19,880 bases of DNA, from contig JBJXGF010000040.1 in NCBI GenBank assembly GCA_046153015.1, positions 1 to 19,880 on the forward strand, given 5' to 3'. Within the stretch, counting starts at the first letter, position 1; the number at the start of each line of letters is the position of its first letter. Origin of the DNA: JBJXGF01 sp046153015. Lineage in GTDB: Bacteria > Actinomycetota > Acidimicrobiia > Acidimicrobiales > CAIXPF01. A program made the position numbers and the translations under genes. The notes below the pieces were generated by a model that was not told the DNA's origin, made no database searches, and saw only the letters and a list, made by a program, of their open reading frames with translations. This document shows positions 7,829 to 14,436 of the stretch, piece after piece.

Positions 7829-9150
7829 AGCAGCGCCAACCAACGATCGAGCTCGTACTGGCTCACGTGGCCCGCGTACTCCTGCCATTCGCGGCGCTTG
7901 TTGGCCAGCACATACGCGAACACGTGCTCGCCGAGCGCCTCGGCAGCCAGCTCCGAGCCCTCCAACGCGTCGAGCGCCTCGTCGAGCGAGCCCGGCAGCG
8001 ACTCGATGCCGAGGGCCCGGCGGTCGCGCTCCTCGAGCTCCCACAGGTTGTCCTGCGCCTCGTCGGGCAGGTCCAGGCCCCGCTCGATGCCGTCGAGGCC
8101 GGCCGCCACCAGCACCGACAGCGCCAGGTACGGGTTGCAGGCCGGGTCGGGCGCCCGGTACTCGATGCCGATGCGATCGAGGCGGCCGCGCGGCGCCGCC
8201 GGCACCCGCACCAGCGCCGAGCGGTTGTTGTGCGCCCAGCACACGTGGACGGGCGCCTCGTAGCCGGGCACCAGGCGTTTGTACGAGTTCACCCACGGGT
8301 TCGTGATCGCGGTGATCGCCCGGGCGTGGGCGAGCAGGCCGGCCATGAACCGCCGGCAGACCACCGACAGGCCGTCGGGCGCGTTGCGGTCGGCGAACGC
8401 GTTCACGTCGCCCTCGTAGAGCCAGAGGTGGGTGTGCATGCCAGAGCCGTTCACGCCGTTGAGCGGCTTGGGCATGAACGTGGCGTACACGCCCATCTGG
8501 TGGGCGACCTCCTTCACGATCGTGCGGAAGGTCATGATCGAGTCGGCCATCGTCAACGCCTCCGCCGGGCGCAGGTCGATCTCCTGCTGGCCGGGCGCGA
8601 TCTCGTGATGGCTGTACTCCACGGCCACCCCCATCGCCTCGAGGGCGAGGATCGAGCGCTTCCGCAGCGCCGAGGTGGCCTCGGAGGTCACCTGGTCGAA
8701 GTACCCCATCTGATCGATCGGGCTCGGGTCGCTGGCCGACGCGAACGCGAAGAACTCCATCTCGGGCCCGGCGTGCAGCGTGAAGCCGTGGCGGCGGGCC
8801 CGCTCAAGGTTGCGCCGCAGCACCTGGCGAGGGTCGCCGGGGAACGGCTCGCCCGAGGGGAGGCAGATGTCGCAGAACATCCGGGCCACCGCGGCGTCCT
8901 CGCCCTGCCAGGCGAGCACCTCGAAGGTGGTCGGGTCGGGCACGGCCAGCATGTCGGCCTCCTGCACCCGGCTGTAACCCTGGATGACCGAGCCGTCGAA
9001 GCTCAAGCCCTCCGAGAGCGCGGCCTCCAGCTCGTCGACGGTGATGGCGAAGCTCTTGAGGAAGCCGGCCACGTCGGTGAACCACAACCGCACGAAGCGC
9101 ACTCCCGCCTCGTCGACCGATCGGAGCACGGCGTCTCGGTTCCCCGTCAT
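7825..9150 (-). CDS. glnA2: Glutamine synthetase, GlnA2-type
   Basis: 441 residues from ATG 9150; an in-frame ATG at 9180 would add ten residues with no homology support. All GS-I active-site blocks are present: RLWFTDVAGFLKSF, FDGSVIQG, GPEMEFF, HHEIAPGQQEIDLR, KPLNGVNGSGMHTH, NPWVNSYKRLVPGYEAP, HNNRSALVRVP and IEYRAPDPACNPY. The family condenses glutamate and ammonia using ATP; actinobacterial GlnA2 paralogues are less well understood and some act on other amines. Where classical adenylylated GS-I has NLYDLPPEE, this protein has DNLWELEERD (Trp370), so GlnE should not modify it there. The order glnA2-glnE matches that of mycobacteria. The start shows no Shine-Dalgarno site. A -10-like CAGACT ends 6 nt before the ATG, so a leaderless mRNA is possible. 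Confidence 0.93.
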   Translation of the reverse strand: MTGNRDAVLRSVDEAGVRFVRLWFTDVAGFLKSFAITVDELEAALSEGLSFDGSVIQGYSRVQEADMLAVPDPTTFEVLAWQGEDAAVARMFCDICLPSGEPFPGDPRQVLRRNLERARRHGFTLHAGPEMEFFAFASASDPSPIDQMGYFDQVTSEATSALRKRSILALEAMGVAVEYSHHEIAPGQQEIDLRPAEALTMADSIMTFRTIVKEVAHQMGVYATFMPKPLNGVNGSGMHTHLWLYEGDVNAFADRNAPDGLSVVCRRFMAGLLAHARAITAITNPWVNSYKRLVPGYEAPVHVCWAHNNRSALVRVPAAPRGRLDRIGIEYRAPDPACNPYLALSVLVAAGLDGIERGLDLPDEAQDNLWELEERDRRALGIESLPGSLDEALDALEGSELAAEALGEHVFAYVLANKRREWQEYAGHVSQYELDRWLALL

Positions 9151-9155
9151 GAGCG

Positions 9156-9173
9156 CAGTCTGGCGCGAGACTG
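9156..9173. promoter_or_regulatory. 18-bp palindrome between glnA2 and the divergent LolA-like gene
   Basis: CAGTCT (9156-9161), GGCGCG, AGACTG (9168-9173) is a perfect inverted repeat in a 41-bp divergent gap. The minus-strand half CAGACT sits 6 nt before the glnA2 ATG, at -10 distance from a leaderless start. The site could be a dual -10 region, an operator, or both. Confidence 0.35.
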
Positions 9174-9191
9174 GCGGCATGGGAGAACGTC

Positions 9192-10292
9192 GTGGGTGAT
9201 CTGGGCGAGCTTCTCGCGCTGCTGCACGACAGCGCCGGCCGCTGGGCCGCCCTGACCGGCGAGCTCGAGGAATGGACCGACCCGGCCGCGGTGCTGGCCG
9301 GCGCCCGTCGCCAGAGCGGCCGCGCCGGGATGGCCGGGCCGTCGACGCCGCCGGGAGCGCCGGGCCAGGCCGACCGTTCGCCCCGTGAGGGCGCGGCCCG
9401 GGTCTGGGCCGCCTCCGGGGGCCGCCTCCGAGTCGAGCGGGAGGCCGGCGGCGAGCGGCTGCTCGTCACCCGGGGCGAGCGCTGGTCGTCGCTCGGGCCC
9501 GGCAACCGGGTGCAGAGCAACGAGGGGGAGCGTCCCCACCTCCTCAACTGGCGTCGGGGACTGCTCGGCCTCATGCTCGAACCGATCCGCCTGGTGCTGC
9601 CGTTCGCGTTGACCCCGCGGGGCGAGAGCGAGGCGGCGGGGCGGCCGTGCCTGCGGGCCGAGGGCGTCGAACGCGCCGGCGCCGACAGCCTGGGCTCAGT
9701 CACGGTGGGCGCCGACCGAGTGCTGCTCGAGGTCGACGCCGAGACGGGGGTGGTGCTCGGCCTGGAGACCTTCCTGGAGGGCGAGCCGGCCCAGCGGATC
9801 CGGTTCACGAGCGTGACCTTCGACCCGTCGGTCGACGACTCCCGCTTCGAGTTCGAGGCGCCCGAAGGGGCCGAGACGGCGGCCGCCATCAACCCCTCCA
9901 CCCCGCCCGAGGACGCGGCCCGGGCGGTGTCGTTCGCGCTGTACGCCCCGCCCCGGACGCGGGGGGAAGCGCCGCTCGCCGCCATCTTGATCGACGGGCG
10001 GGCCGGCCCTCCGGAGCGGGGGCCGCTCGTGATGCTGCACCCGTTGCTGCCCGCGCCTGGCGGCGGCTGGATGATCCACGAGTCCGCCGACGAGGCGCAC
10101 ATGCCCGCCGTGGAGCAGTGGGAGGCGGTCCCGCTGCCCCAGGGGGGCGGTCACCTGTGGCAGGCGCCGGAGGGCGAGGCTCACGTGCGGCTCACGCTCG
10201 GCCGCACCCACATCTGGATCCGCGGCGCGCCGGGCCGTGACGAGGCGCTGCGCCTCGCCGAGTCGCTCCGCCCCGTGCACGCCGGCGTGTAG
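9192..10292 (+). CDS. LolA/MucB-like beta-sheet protein without signal peptide
   Basis: 366 residues. The GTG at 9192 is preceded by GGGAG at 9181-9185 (spacing 6). The central part resembles the LolA-like fold common in actinobacteria: GRLRVEREAGGERLLVTRGERW (77-98), then VGADRVLLEVDAETGVVLGLETF and IRFTSVTFDPSVDDSRFEFEAPEG. This is the alternating strand pattern with a DP.[VT]DDS.F.F.AP-type ending seen in that fold. A separate C-terminal region (about 245-366) ends in a strand, HIWIRG, and a helix, DEALRLAESLRP. No signal peptide, lipobox or membrane segment is visible, so it would be cytoplasmic unless exported in another way. The gene is divergent from glnA2; a functional link to nitrogen metabolism is not evident. 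Function unknown. Confidence 0.7.
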   Translation: MGDLGELLALLHDSAGRWAALTGELEEWTDPAAVLAGARRQSGRAGMAGPSTPPGAPGQADRSPREGAARVWAASGGRLRVEREAGGERLLVTRGERWSSLGPGNRVQSNEGERPHLLNWRRGLLGLMLEPIRLVLPFALTPRGESEAAGRPCLRAEGVERAGADSLGSVTVGADRVLLEVDAETGVVLGLETFLEGEPAQRIRFTSVTFDPSVDDSRFEFEAPEGAETAAAINPSTPPEDAARAVSFALYAPPRTRGEAPLAAILIDGRAGPPERGPLVMLHPLLPAPGGGWMIHESADEAHMPAVEQWEAVPLPQGGGHLWQAPEGEAHVRLTLGRTHIWIRGAPGRDEALRLAESLRPVHAGV

Positions 10293-10408
10293 GGCGAGCG
10301 GCCGGCGCCTGCAGGGCCCTGATCGGCGGCTCACACACCGCTCACATCTCGCGCCGATCCTCTGTCCTCGTAGGCAGTCCCCCGACACCCACGAGGTCTC
10401 CGATCCCC
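10293..10408. promoter_or_regulatory. Upstream region with PHO-box-like direct repeat
   Basis: GCTCACA occurs at 10329-10335 and again at 10340-10346, an exact 11-bp period (GCTCACACACC GCTCACATCTC). Direct repeats of this kind with 11-bp spacing are the binding pattern of PhoP-class, OmpR-family response regulators in actinobacteria (GTTCACC-type half sites). It lies about 65 bp before the ATG at 10409. No convincing -10/-35 pair is seen; the ATG lacks an obvious ribosome site. Confidence 0.4.
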
Positions 10409-10963
10409 ATGCGCAACTCCCTTCGCACCGCCCTCGTCGCCTCGGCCCTCTCGGTCGGCGTCCTCGGCGCCGCTGCTGTGGCCGCGCCGCAGCTCGTCGG
10501 CGCGCAAGGCGACCCCGCCGCCGCCTCCCAGCTCGACCCGAACGGCCGTCACGGCCGGCGCGGCCTGCTGGCCCAGGCCCTGAACGACCTGGTGGCCGAG
10601 GGCACGCTCACCGAGGCCCAGGCCACGGCCGTGCGCGAGTCGCTCCGCGAGCAGCGCAGCGAGCGCCGCGCCCGCGTGCAGGAGCGCCGTCAGGCGCTGC
10701 GGGCCGCCGCGGCGCAGACCATCGGCATCAGCGAGGAGGAGCTGCAGGCGGCCCTGCAGGGCGGGGCTTCCCTGGCCGAGGTGGCGGCTCAGCACGGCGT
10801 CGCCGCCGATGCGCTCGTGGCGTCGCTGCACGAGACGATCTCCACGCGTCTCGCTGAGCGGGTCGCCGCCGGCGAGATCGACTCGGCCCGCGCCGAGCAG
10901 ATCGAGGGCCGCCTCGACGAGGTGCTCGGCCGGCTGGTGCAGCGCACGCGCCCGCGCTCGTAG
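10409..10963 (+). CDS. Secreted Ala-rich helical protein with helix-hairpin repeats
   Basis: 184 residues. Residues 1-33 form a signal peptide (basic MRNSLR, hydrophobic stretch, cleavage around VGAQG). The mature part is almost wholly helical and charged. A unit of two helices joined by a G-T/I-T/D-x-A turn appears at about 52-83 (LVAEGTLTEAQATAVRE) and again at about 145-178 (RVAAGEIDSARAEQIEG). Between them lies ISEEELQAALQGGASLAEVAAQHGV, a further helix-turn-helix-like pair. The pattern is common in exported actinobacterial proteins and loosely resembles DUF2680 or the Spy/CpxP style of envelope helical proteins, but I cannot assign a family. No cysteines occur in the mature part. The upstream PHO-box-like repeat suggests two-component control, perhaps in response to envelope or phosphate stress (inference). 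Confidence 0.75.
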   Translation: MRNSLRTALVASALSVGVLGAAAVAAPQLVGAQGDPAAASQLDPNGRHGRRGLLAQALNDLVAEGTLTEAQATAVRESLREQRSERRARVQERRQALRAAAAQTIGISEEELQAALQGGASLAEVAAQHGVAADALVASLHETISTRLAERVAAGEIDSARAEQIEGRLDEVLGRLVQRTRPRS

Positions 10964-11007
10964 GCGGTGCCGCTGATCCCGCCGCCGTCGGTTCACACCG
11001 GCCTGGT

Positions 11008-11013
11008 TACTGT
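11008..11013 (+). promoter_or_regulatory. -10 box positioned for leaderless nadE transcript
   Basis: TACTGT, preceded by TGGT, fits the actinobacterial TANNNT -10. It ends 6 nt before the nadE ATG at 11020, so the expected transcription start coincides with the start codon. No Shine-Dalgarno sequence precedes the ATG. Confidence 0.5.
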
Positions 11014-11019
11014 GTGGCG

Positions 11020-12732
11020 ATGCCCCGGCTGCGACTCGCGCTGTGCCAGCTCAACTCGGTGGTGGGCGACCTCGACGGCAACGTGGAGCGGGTCGCCGCT
11101 GCGCTCGAGCGGGCCGAGGCCGCCGACTGCGACCTCGCCGTGTTCCCCGAGCTGGCGCTGACCGGGTACCCGCCGGAGGACCTGCTCCTGAAGCCTGGCT
11201 TCGTGTCGGCCAACCGGGACGCGCTGGCCAAGCTGGCGGGGCGCACGAGGCGCTGCGCGGCGGTGGTCGGCTTCGTCGACGAGCGCCGCGACCTGCACAA
11301 CGCCGCCGCCGTGTGCGCCAACGGCGCAGTGGCCGGCGTGGTGCACAAGCGGCGCCTGCCGAACTACGCCGTCTTCGACGAGGCCCGCTACTTCGCCCCC
11401 GGCCACGGCCCCCACCAGCTCTTCGAGGTGGCCGGGATCGCGGTCGGCGTGTCGATCTGCGAAGACGCCTGGAACCCGGTAGGGCCGATCTACGAGCTGG
11501 CCGCGGGGGGCGCCGACGTCGTCGTGAACCTCAACGCCTCCCCGTTCCACGCCGGCAAGCCGGTCGAGCGGGAGCGGATGATCGCCACCAGGGCGGCCGA
11601 CGCCAGCTGCTCGGTGGTCTACGTGAACCTGGTCGGCGGCCAGGACGAGCTGATCTTTGACGGCGGGTCGTTCGTGGTCGACCGCCAGGGCGAGCTGGTG
11701 GCCCGCTGCCCGCAGTTCGTCGAGGACGTCCAGGTGGTCGAGCTCGACCTCCGGCCCGTGTACCGCAAGCGCCTGCTCGACCCGCGGGCCCGCCCCAGCG
11801 CGGCCGATCATGAACGCACGCTGGTGAGCGCGCCGGCCGAGCATCGCCTCCCGGCGCCGGCCGCGCCGCCGGCCCAACCCGAGCCGGAGACCGCGCAGGT
11901 GTACCGGGCCCTGACCCTCGGCGTGCGCGACTACGTGGGCAAGAACGGCTTCACCGACGTGGTGATCGGCCTGTCGGGCGGGGTCGACAGCTCGCTCGTG
12001 GCCGCCGTCGCCGTCGACGCCCTCGGCGCCGAGCACGTCCACGGCGTGCTCATGCCCTCGCGCTATTCCTCCGAGCACTCGGTGAGCGACGCCCTCGACC
12101 TCGCCGACCGGCTCGGCGTCGAGCGCCGCCGGATCGACATCGACGCCGCCCACCGCGCCTTCGAGGAGCTGCTCGCCCCGTCCTTCGCCGGCCGTGACCC
12201 CGATCTCACCGAGGAGAACGTGCAGTCCCGCATTCGCGGGGTGCTGCTGATGGCGCTGTCGAACAAGTTCGGCTGGCTGGTGCTGACCACCTCGAACAAG
12301 AGCGAGAGCGCGGTCGGCTACGCCACCCTGTACGGGGACACGGCCGGGGGCTACTCGGTGATCAAGGACGTGCCGAAGCTGCTCGTCTACGAGCTGTGCC
12401 GGTGGCGCAACGCGCAGCCCGGCGGGCCGGTCATCCCCGACTCGGTGCTCACGAAGGCCCCCTCGGCCGAGCTGCGCCCCGGCCAGACCGACGCGCAGTC
12501 GCTGCCCCCCTACGACGAGCTCGACCCGCTGCTCGAGGCCTACGTGGAGATGGACCGCTCGCTGGCCGAGCTGGAGGAGGCCGGCTTCGACCCCGAGCTG
12601 GTGCGGCGGGTCACGAGGCTCGTGGACCTCGCCGAGTACAAGCGCCGCCAGACCGCCCCCGGGGCGCGGGTCACGACCAAGGCCTTCGGCAAGGACCGGC
12701 GGCTCCCGATCACGAACCGGTTCCGTGGCTGA
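11020..12732 (+). CDS. nadE: Glutamine-dependent NAD+ synthetase
   Basis: 570 residues, normal length for the two-domain enzyme. The N-terminal nitrilase-type glutaminase domain (about 1-250) has the Glu-Lys-Cys triad: Glu44 in FPELALTGYPPEDLL, Lys110 in HKRRLPNY and Cys147 in SICEDAW. The C-terminal synthetase domain (about 290-570) carries the ATP-pyrophosphatase P-loop SGGVDSS (319-325), then SRYSSEHS, TTSNKSE and the terminal KDRRLPITNRFR. It converts deamido-NAD to NAD+ with ATP, using ammonia released from glutamine and passed between domains; it is the last step of NAD biosynthesis. ATG 11020 begins PRLRLALCQLNSVVGDLDGN, the usual family start; GTG 11014 is in frame but less likely. 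The next gene overlaps its end by 8 bp. Confidence 0.96.
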   Translation: MPRLRLALCQLNSVVGDLDGNVERVAAALERAEAADCDLAVFPELALTGYPPEDLLLKPGFVSANRDALAKLAGRTRRCAAVVGFVDERRDLHNAAAVCANGAVAGVVHKRRLPNYAVFDEARYFAPGHGPHQLFEVAGIAVGVSICEDAWNPVGPIYELAAGGADVVVNLNASPFHAGKPVERERMIATRAADASCSVVYVNLVGGQDELIFDGGSFVVDRQGELVARCPQFVEDVQVVELDLRPVYRKRLLDPRARPSAADHERTLVSAPAEHRLPAPAAPPAQPEPETAQVYRALTLGVRDYVGKNGFTDVVIGLSGGVDSSLVAAVAVDALGAEHVHGVLMPSRYSSEHSVSDALDLADRLGVERRRIDIDAAHRAFEELLAPSFAGRDPDLTEENVQSRIRGVLLMALSNKFGWLVLTTSNKSESAVGYATLYGDTAGGYSVIKDVPKLLVYELCRWRNAQPGGPVIPDSVLTKAPSAELRPGQTDAQSLPPYDELDPLLEAYVEMDRSLAELEEAGFDPELVRRVTRLVDLAEYKRRQTAPGARVTTKAFGKDRRLPITNRFRG

Positions 12733-13288
12733 GGGGCCGCCCCGCCGCCTCGAGGAGCTGCGCGCCCGGCTTCAGGCGTACGCCGAGCTCGAGTCGGCGG
12801 TGTTCGAGGTGATGGGCGGCTTGGTCCGCGAGGCGCCCTCGGCCGAGGCGAAGCTGCTGGCGGCCTCGCAGTGCCGCCACCACGCCTGGCACGCCGAGCT
12901 GTGGTGCGCCCGTCTCGGCGAGCTGGGCGTGGCCGTGGCGCCGTGGGGAGCGCAGCTCGCCGGTCCACGGGCGCTGCGTGAGGCGCTGGAGGCGCAGGAG
13001 GATCCGCTCGGTCGGCTGGCCGCGTTGTACCGGGTGGTGCTGCCCCGCAAGCTGGTCGTGTACCGCAGCCACCTGGCGGGGGCCCGCGAGAGCGCCGATG
13101 CGCCCGAGGCCCGAGCCTTGCGCCTCGCCTGCCGAGACGAGCGCGACGGCTGGGAGGAGGGCGAGGCGCTGGTGCAGAGCCTGCTCACCTCGCCCGAGGC
13201 GTTGGCCCGCGCCGCTGCCGCCCAGGCCGCGATCGAGGCAGTGTGGGTCGCCGCCGGCCCGCTGGAGGGCGCCGCCATCCGCGAATGA
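12725..13288 (+). CDS. Ferritin-like helical hypothetical protein
   Basis: 187 residues. The GTG at 12725 overlaps the last 8 bp of nadE, so the two are co-transcribed and probably translationally coupled. The protein is predicted almost entirely helical. Helix 1 has YAELESAVFEVMGGLV (19-34), and helix 2 contains CRHHAWHAELWCARLGEL (50-67) with His52, His53, His56 and Glu58. This Glu ... His-x-x-x-His-x-Glu spacing is reminiscent of ferritin-like four-helix bundles. Helices 3 and 4 (LYRVVLPRKLVVYRSHL and CRDERDGWEEGEAL) would complete a bundle, but a full second E-x-x-H metal motif is missing. Metal binding is therefore uncertain. Such genes occur as hypothetical proteins in related actinobacteria. 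There is no signal peptide. The role is unknown. Confidence 0.7.
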   Translation: MAEGPPRRLEELRARLQAYAELESAVFEVMGGLVREAPSAEAKLLAASQCRHHAWHAELWCARLGELGVAVAPWGAQLAGPRALREALEAQEDPLGRLAALYRVVLPRKLVVYRSHLAGARESADAPEARALRLACRDERDGWEEGEALVQSLLTSPEALARAAAAQAAIEAVWVAAGPLEGAAIRE

Positions 13289-13493
13289 CGGCCAGGCGCG
13301 TGGGTACTCTTGACCAGCTCGGTATCGTAGGATGCACAACCCGCACAGGCTCTCTGCTCAACGGGTCCAACCGCAGAACGGTCCAGCGCCCCGGGAAGCT
13401 CGCCGGGGCCTCGTCGCTTCACGGGTGGAGATGATGAGCGTGCGCCAGTCGCGGGGCGCCACGCTAGGCCGAACTGGTTAGAGAGGGTGCACC
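13289..13493 (+). promoter_or_regulatory. Promoter and structured leader of the sigma factor gene
   Basis: 205 bp without a long gene. TAGGAT at 13328-13333 is a good actinobacterial -10. TTGACC at 13310-13315 is only 12 bp away, too close to be its -35, so the pairing is unclear. Downstream, GCCCCGG (13388-13394) pairs with CCGGGGC (13403-13409) around an 8-nt loop in the presumed 5' UTR. A short upstream ORF follows at 13431. The leader would be about 150 nt. Confidence 0.45.
13431..13481 (+). CDS. Possible 16-residue leader peptide upstream of the sigma gene
   Basis: ATG ATG at 13431/13434 follows GGGTGGAG (13423-13430) and opens a 16-codon frame, MMSVRQSRGATLGRTG. Its TAG (13479-13481) touches the AGAGGG ribosome site of the sigma gene, and the sigma TTG start is 12 nt further on. 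The distance from GGAG to the first ATG is short, and the second ATG is better placed. It could be a regulatory upstream ORF or chance. Confidence 0.3.
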   Translation: MMSVRQSRGATLGRTG

Positions 13494-14432
13494 TTGCCGA
13501 AGGAGCGCGTCGAGCGGGATGAGGAAGACCTCGTCCGGCTTTACCTCACCGACATTGGGCAGTATCCACTGCTCACCAAGGACGACGAGGTGCGCCTGGC
13601 GCAGGCCATTGAGGCCGGAAACGAAGCTCGAGGAGCGCTGGAGGAGGCCGGGCCCGAGCTCACGCCGGCCAAGAAGCGCGATCTCCGGCGGCTGATGCGG
13701 TCCGGCGAGGAGGCGGAGCGCACGTTCGTGCAGTCCAACCTCCGCCTCGTCGTGTCGATCGCCAAGAAGTACCAGGCGTCGGGGCTGCCCCTGCTCGACC
13801 TGATCCAGGAGGGCAACCTCGGCCTGATGCACGCGGTCGAGAAGTTCGACTGGCGCAAGGGCTTCAAGTTCTCCACCTACGCCACCTGGTGGATCCGTCA
13901 GGCGATCACCCGCGGCATCGCCAACACCGGCCGCACGATCCGCCTGCCCGTCCACGCCGGCGACACGCTGGCGCGGCTCCAGAAGGCTCGCGCCCGACTC
14001 GAGCTCAAGCTCGGCCGCCCGGCCACGCTGGCCGAGCTCTCCACCGAGGTGGAGATGCCCGAGGAGAAGGTCACCGAGGCGCTGCGCTTCGCCGCCGAGC
14101 CCCTGTCGCTCTCGGAGCCGCTGCGCGAGGACGGCGACGCCGAGCTGGGCGACGTGGTGGAGGACCGCTCGGCCGAGTCTCCCTTCGAGGTGGCCGCCAC
14201 CGCGCTGCTGCCCGAGGAGATCAGCCGGCTGCTCGCCCCGCTCGACGAGCGGGAGCGGGAGATCCTGAAGCTGCGCTTCGGGCTCGACCGCGGCGAGCCC
14301 CGCACCCTCGAAGAGGTGGGGGAGCACTTCAACCTCACCCGGGAGCGCATCCGCCAGATCGAGGCGCGGGCCATGTCCAAGCTGCGCCATCCCTCCTCCG
14401 ATACCGGCGCACGGGACCTGCTCGCCGTCTAG
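13494..14432 (+). CDS. RNA polymerase sigma-70 factor, primary-like (group 1/2)
   Basis: 312 residues, starting at TTG 13494 with AGAGGG 8 nt upstream. Region 1.2 is at 11-44 (DLVRLYLTDIGQYPLLTKDDE). Region 2 is at about 76-146, with NLRLVVSIAKKY, LDLIQEGNLGLMHAVEKFDW, FKFSTYATWWIRQAI and TRGIAN covering core binding and -10 recognition. Region 3 is at about 150-230. Region 4 is at about 240-300, with LDEREREILKLRFGL and the -35-reading helix-turn-helix TLEEVGEHFNLTRERIRQIEARAMSKLRHP. The near-perfect region 2.4 and 4.2 sequences mean it should read ordinary housekeeping-type promoters. The long acidic region 1.1 of a housekeeping sigma is absent, which favours a group 2 factor of the SigB/HrdB kind. 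No anti-sigma gene is adjacent. Confidence 0.93.
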   Translation: MPKERVERDEEDLVRLYLTDIGQYPLLTKDDEVRLAQAIEAGNEARGALEEAGPELTPAKKRDLRRLMRSGEEAERTFVQSNLRLVVSIAKKYQASGLPLLDLIQEGNLGLMHAVEKFDWRKGFKFSTYATWWIRQAITRGIANTGRTIRLPVHAGDTLARLQKARARLELKLGRPATLAELSTEVEMPEEKVTEALRFAAEPLSLSEPLREDGDAELGDVVEDRSAESPFEVAATALLPEEISRLLAPLDEREREILKLRFGLDRGEPRTLEEVGEHFNLTRERIRQIEARAMSKLRHPSSDTGARDLLAV

Positions 14433-14436
14433 CGCT

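Noticed and set aside
6224..8263. 679-codon plus-strand frame over glnE and glnA2
   Set aside because: It is antisense to two clear enzymes and has low-complexity composition, an artefact of high GC.
7829..8296. N-terminal extension of glnE to ATG 8296
   Set aside because: The extension is Arg/Pro/Gly-rich and lies in another frame of glnA2. GlnE homology begins only near 7828.
13310..13333. TTGACC and TAGGAT as a -35/-10 pair for the sigma gene
   Set aside because: The spacer is only 12 bp. TAGGAT may still serve as a -10 with a weak -35.
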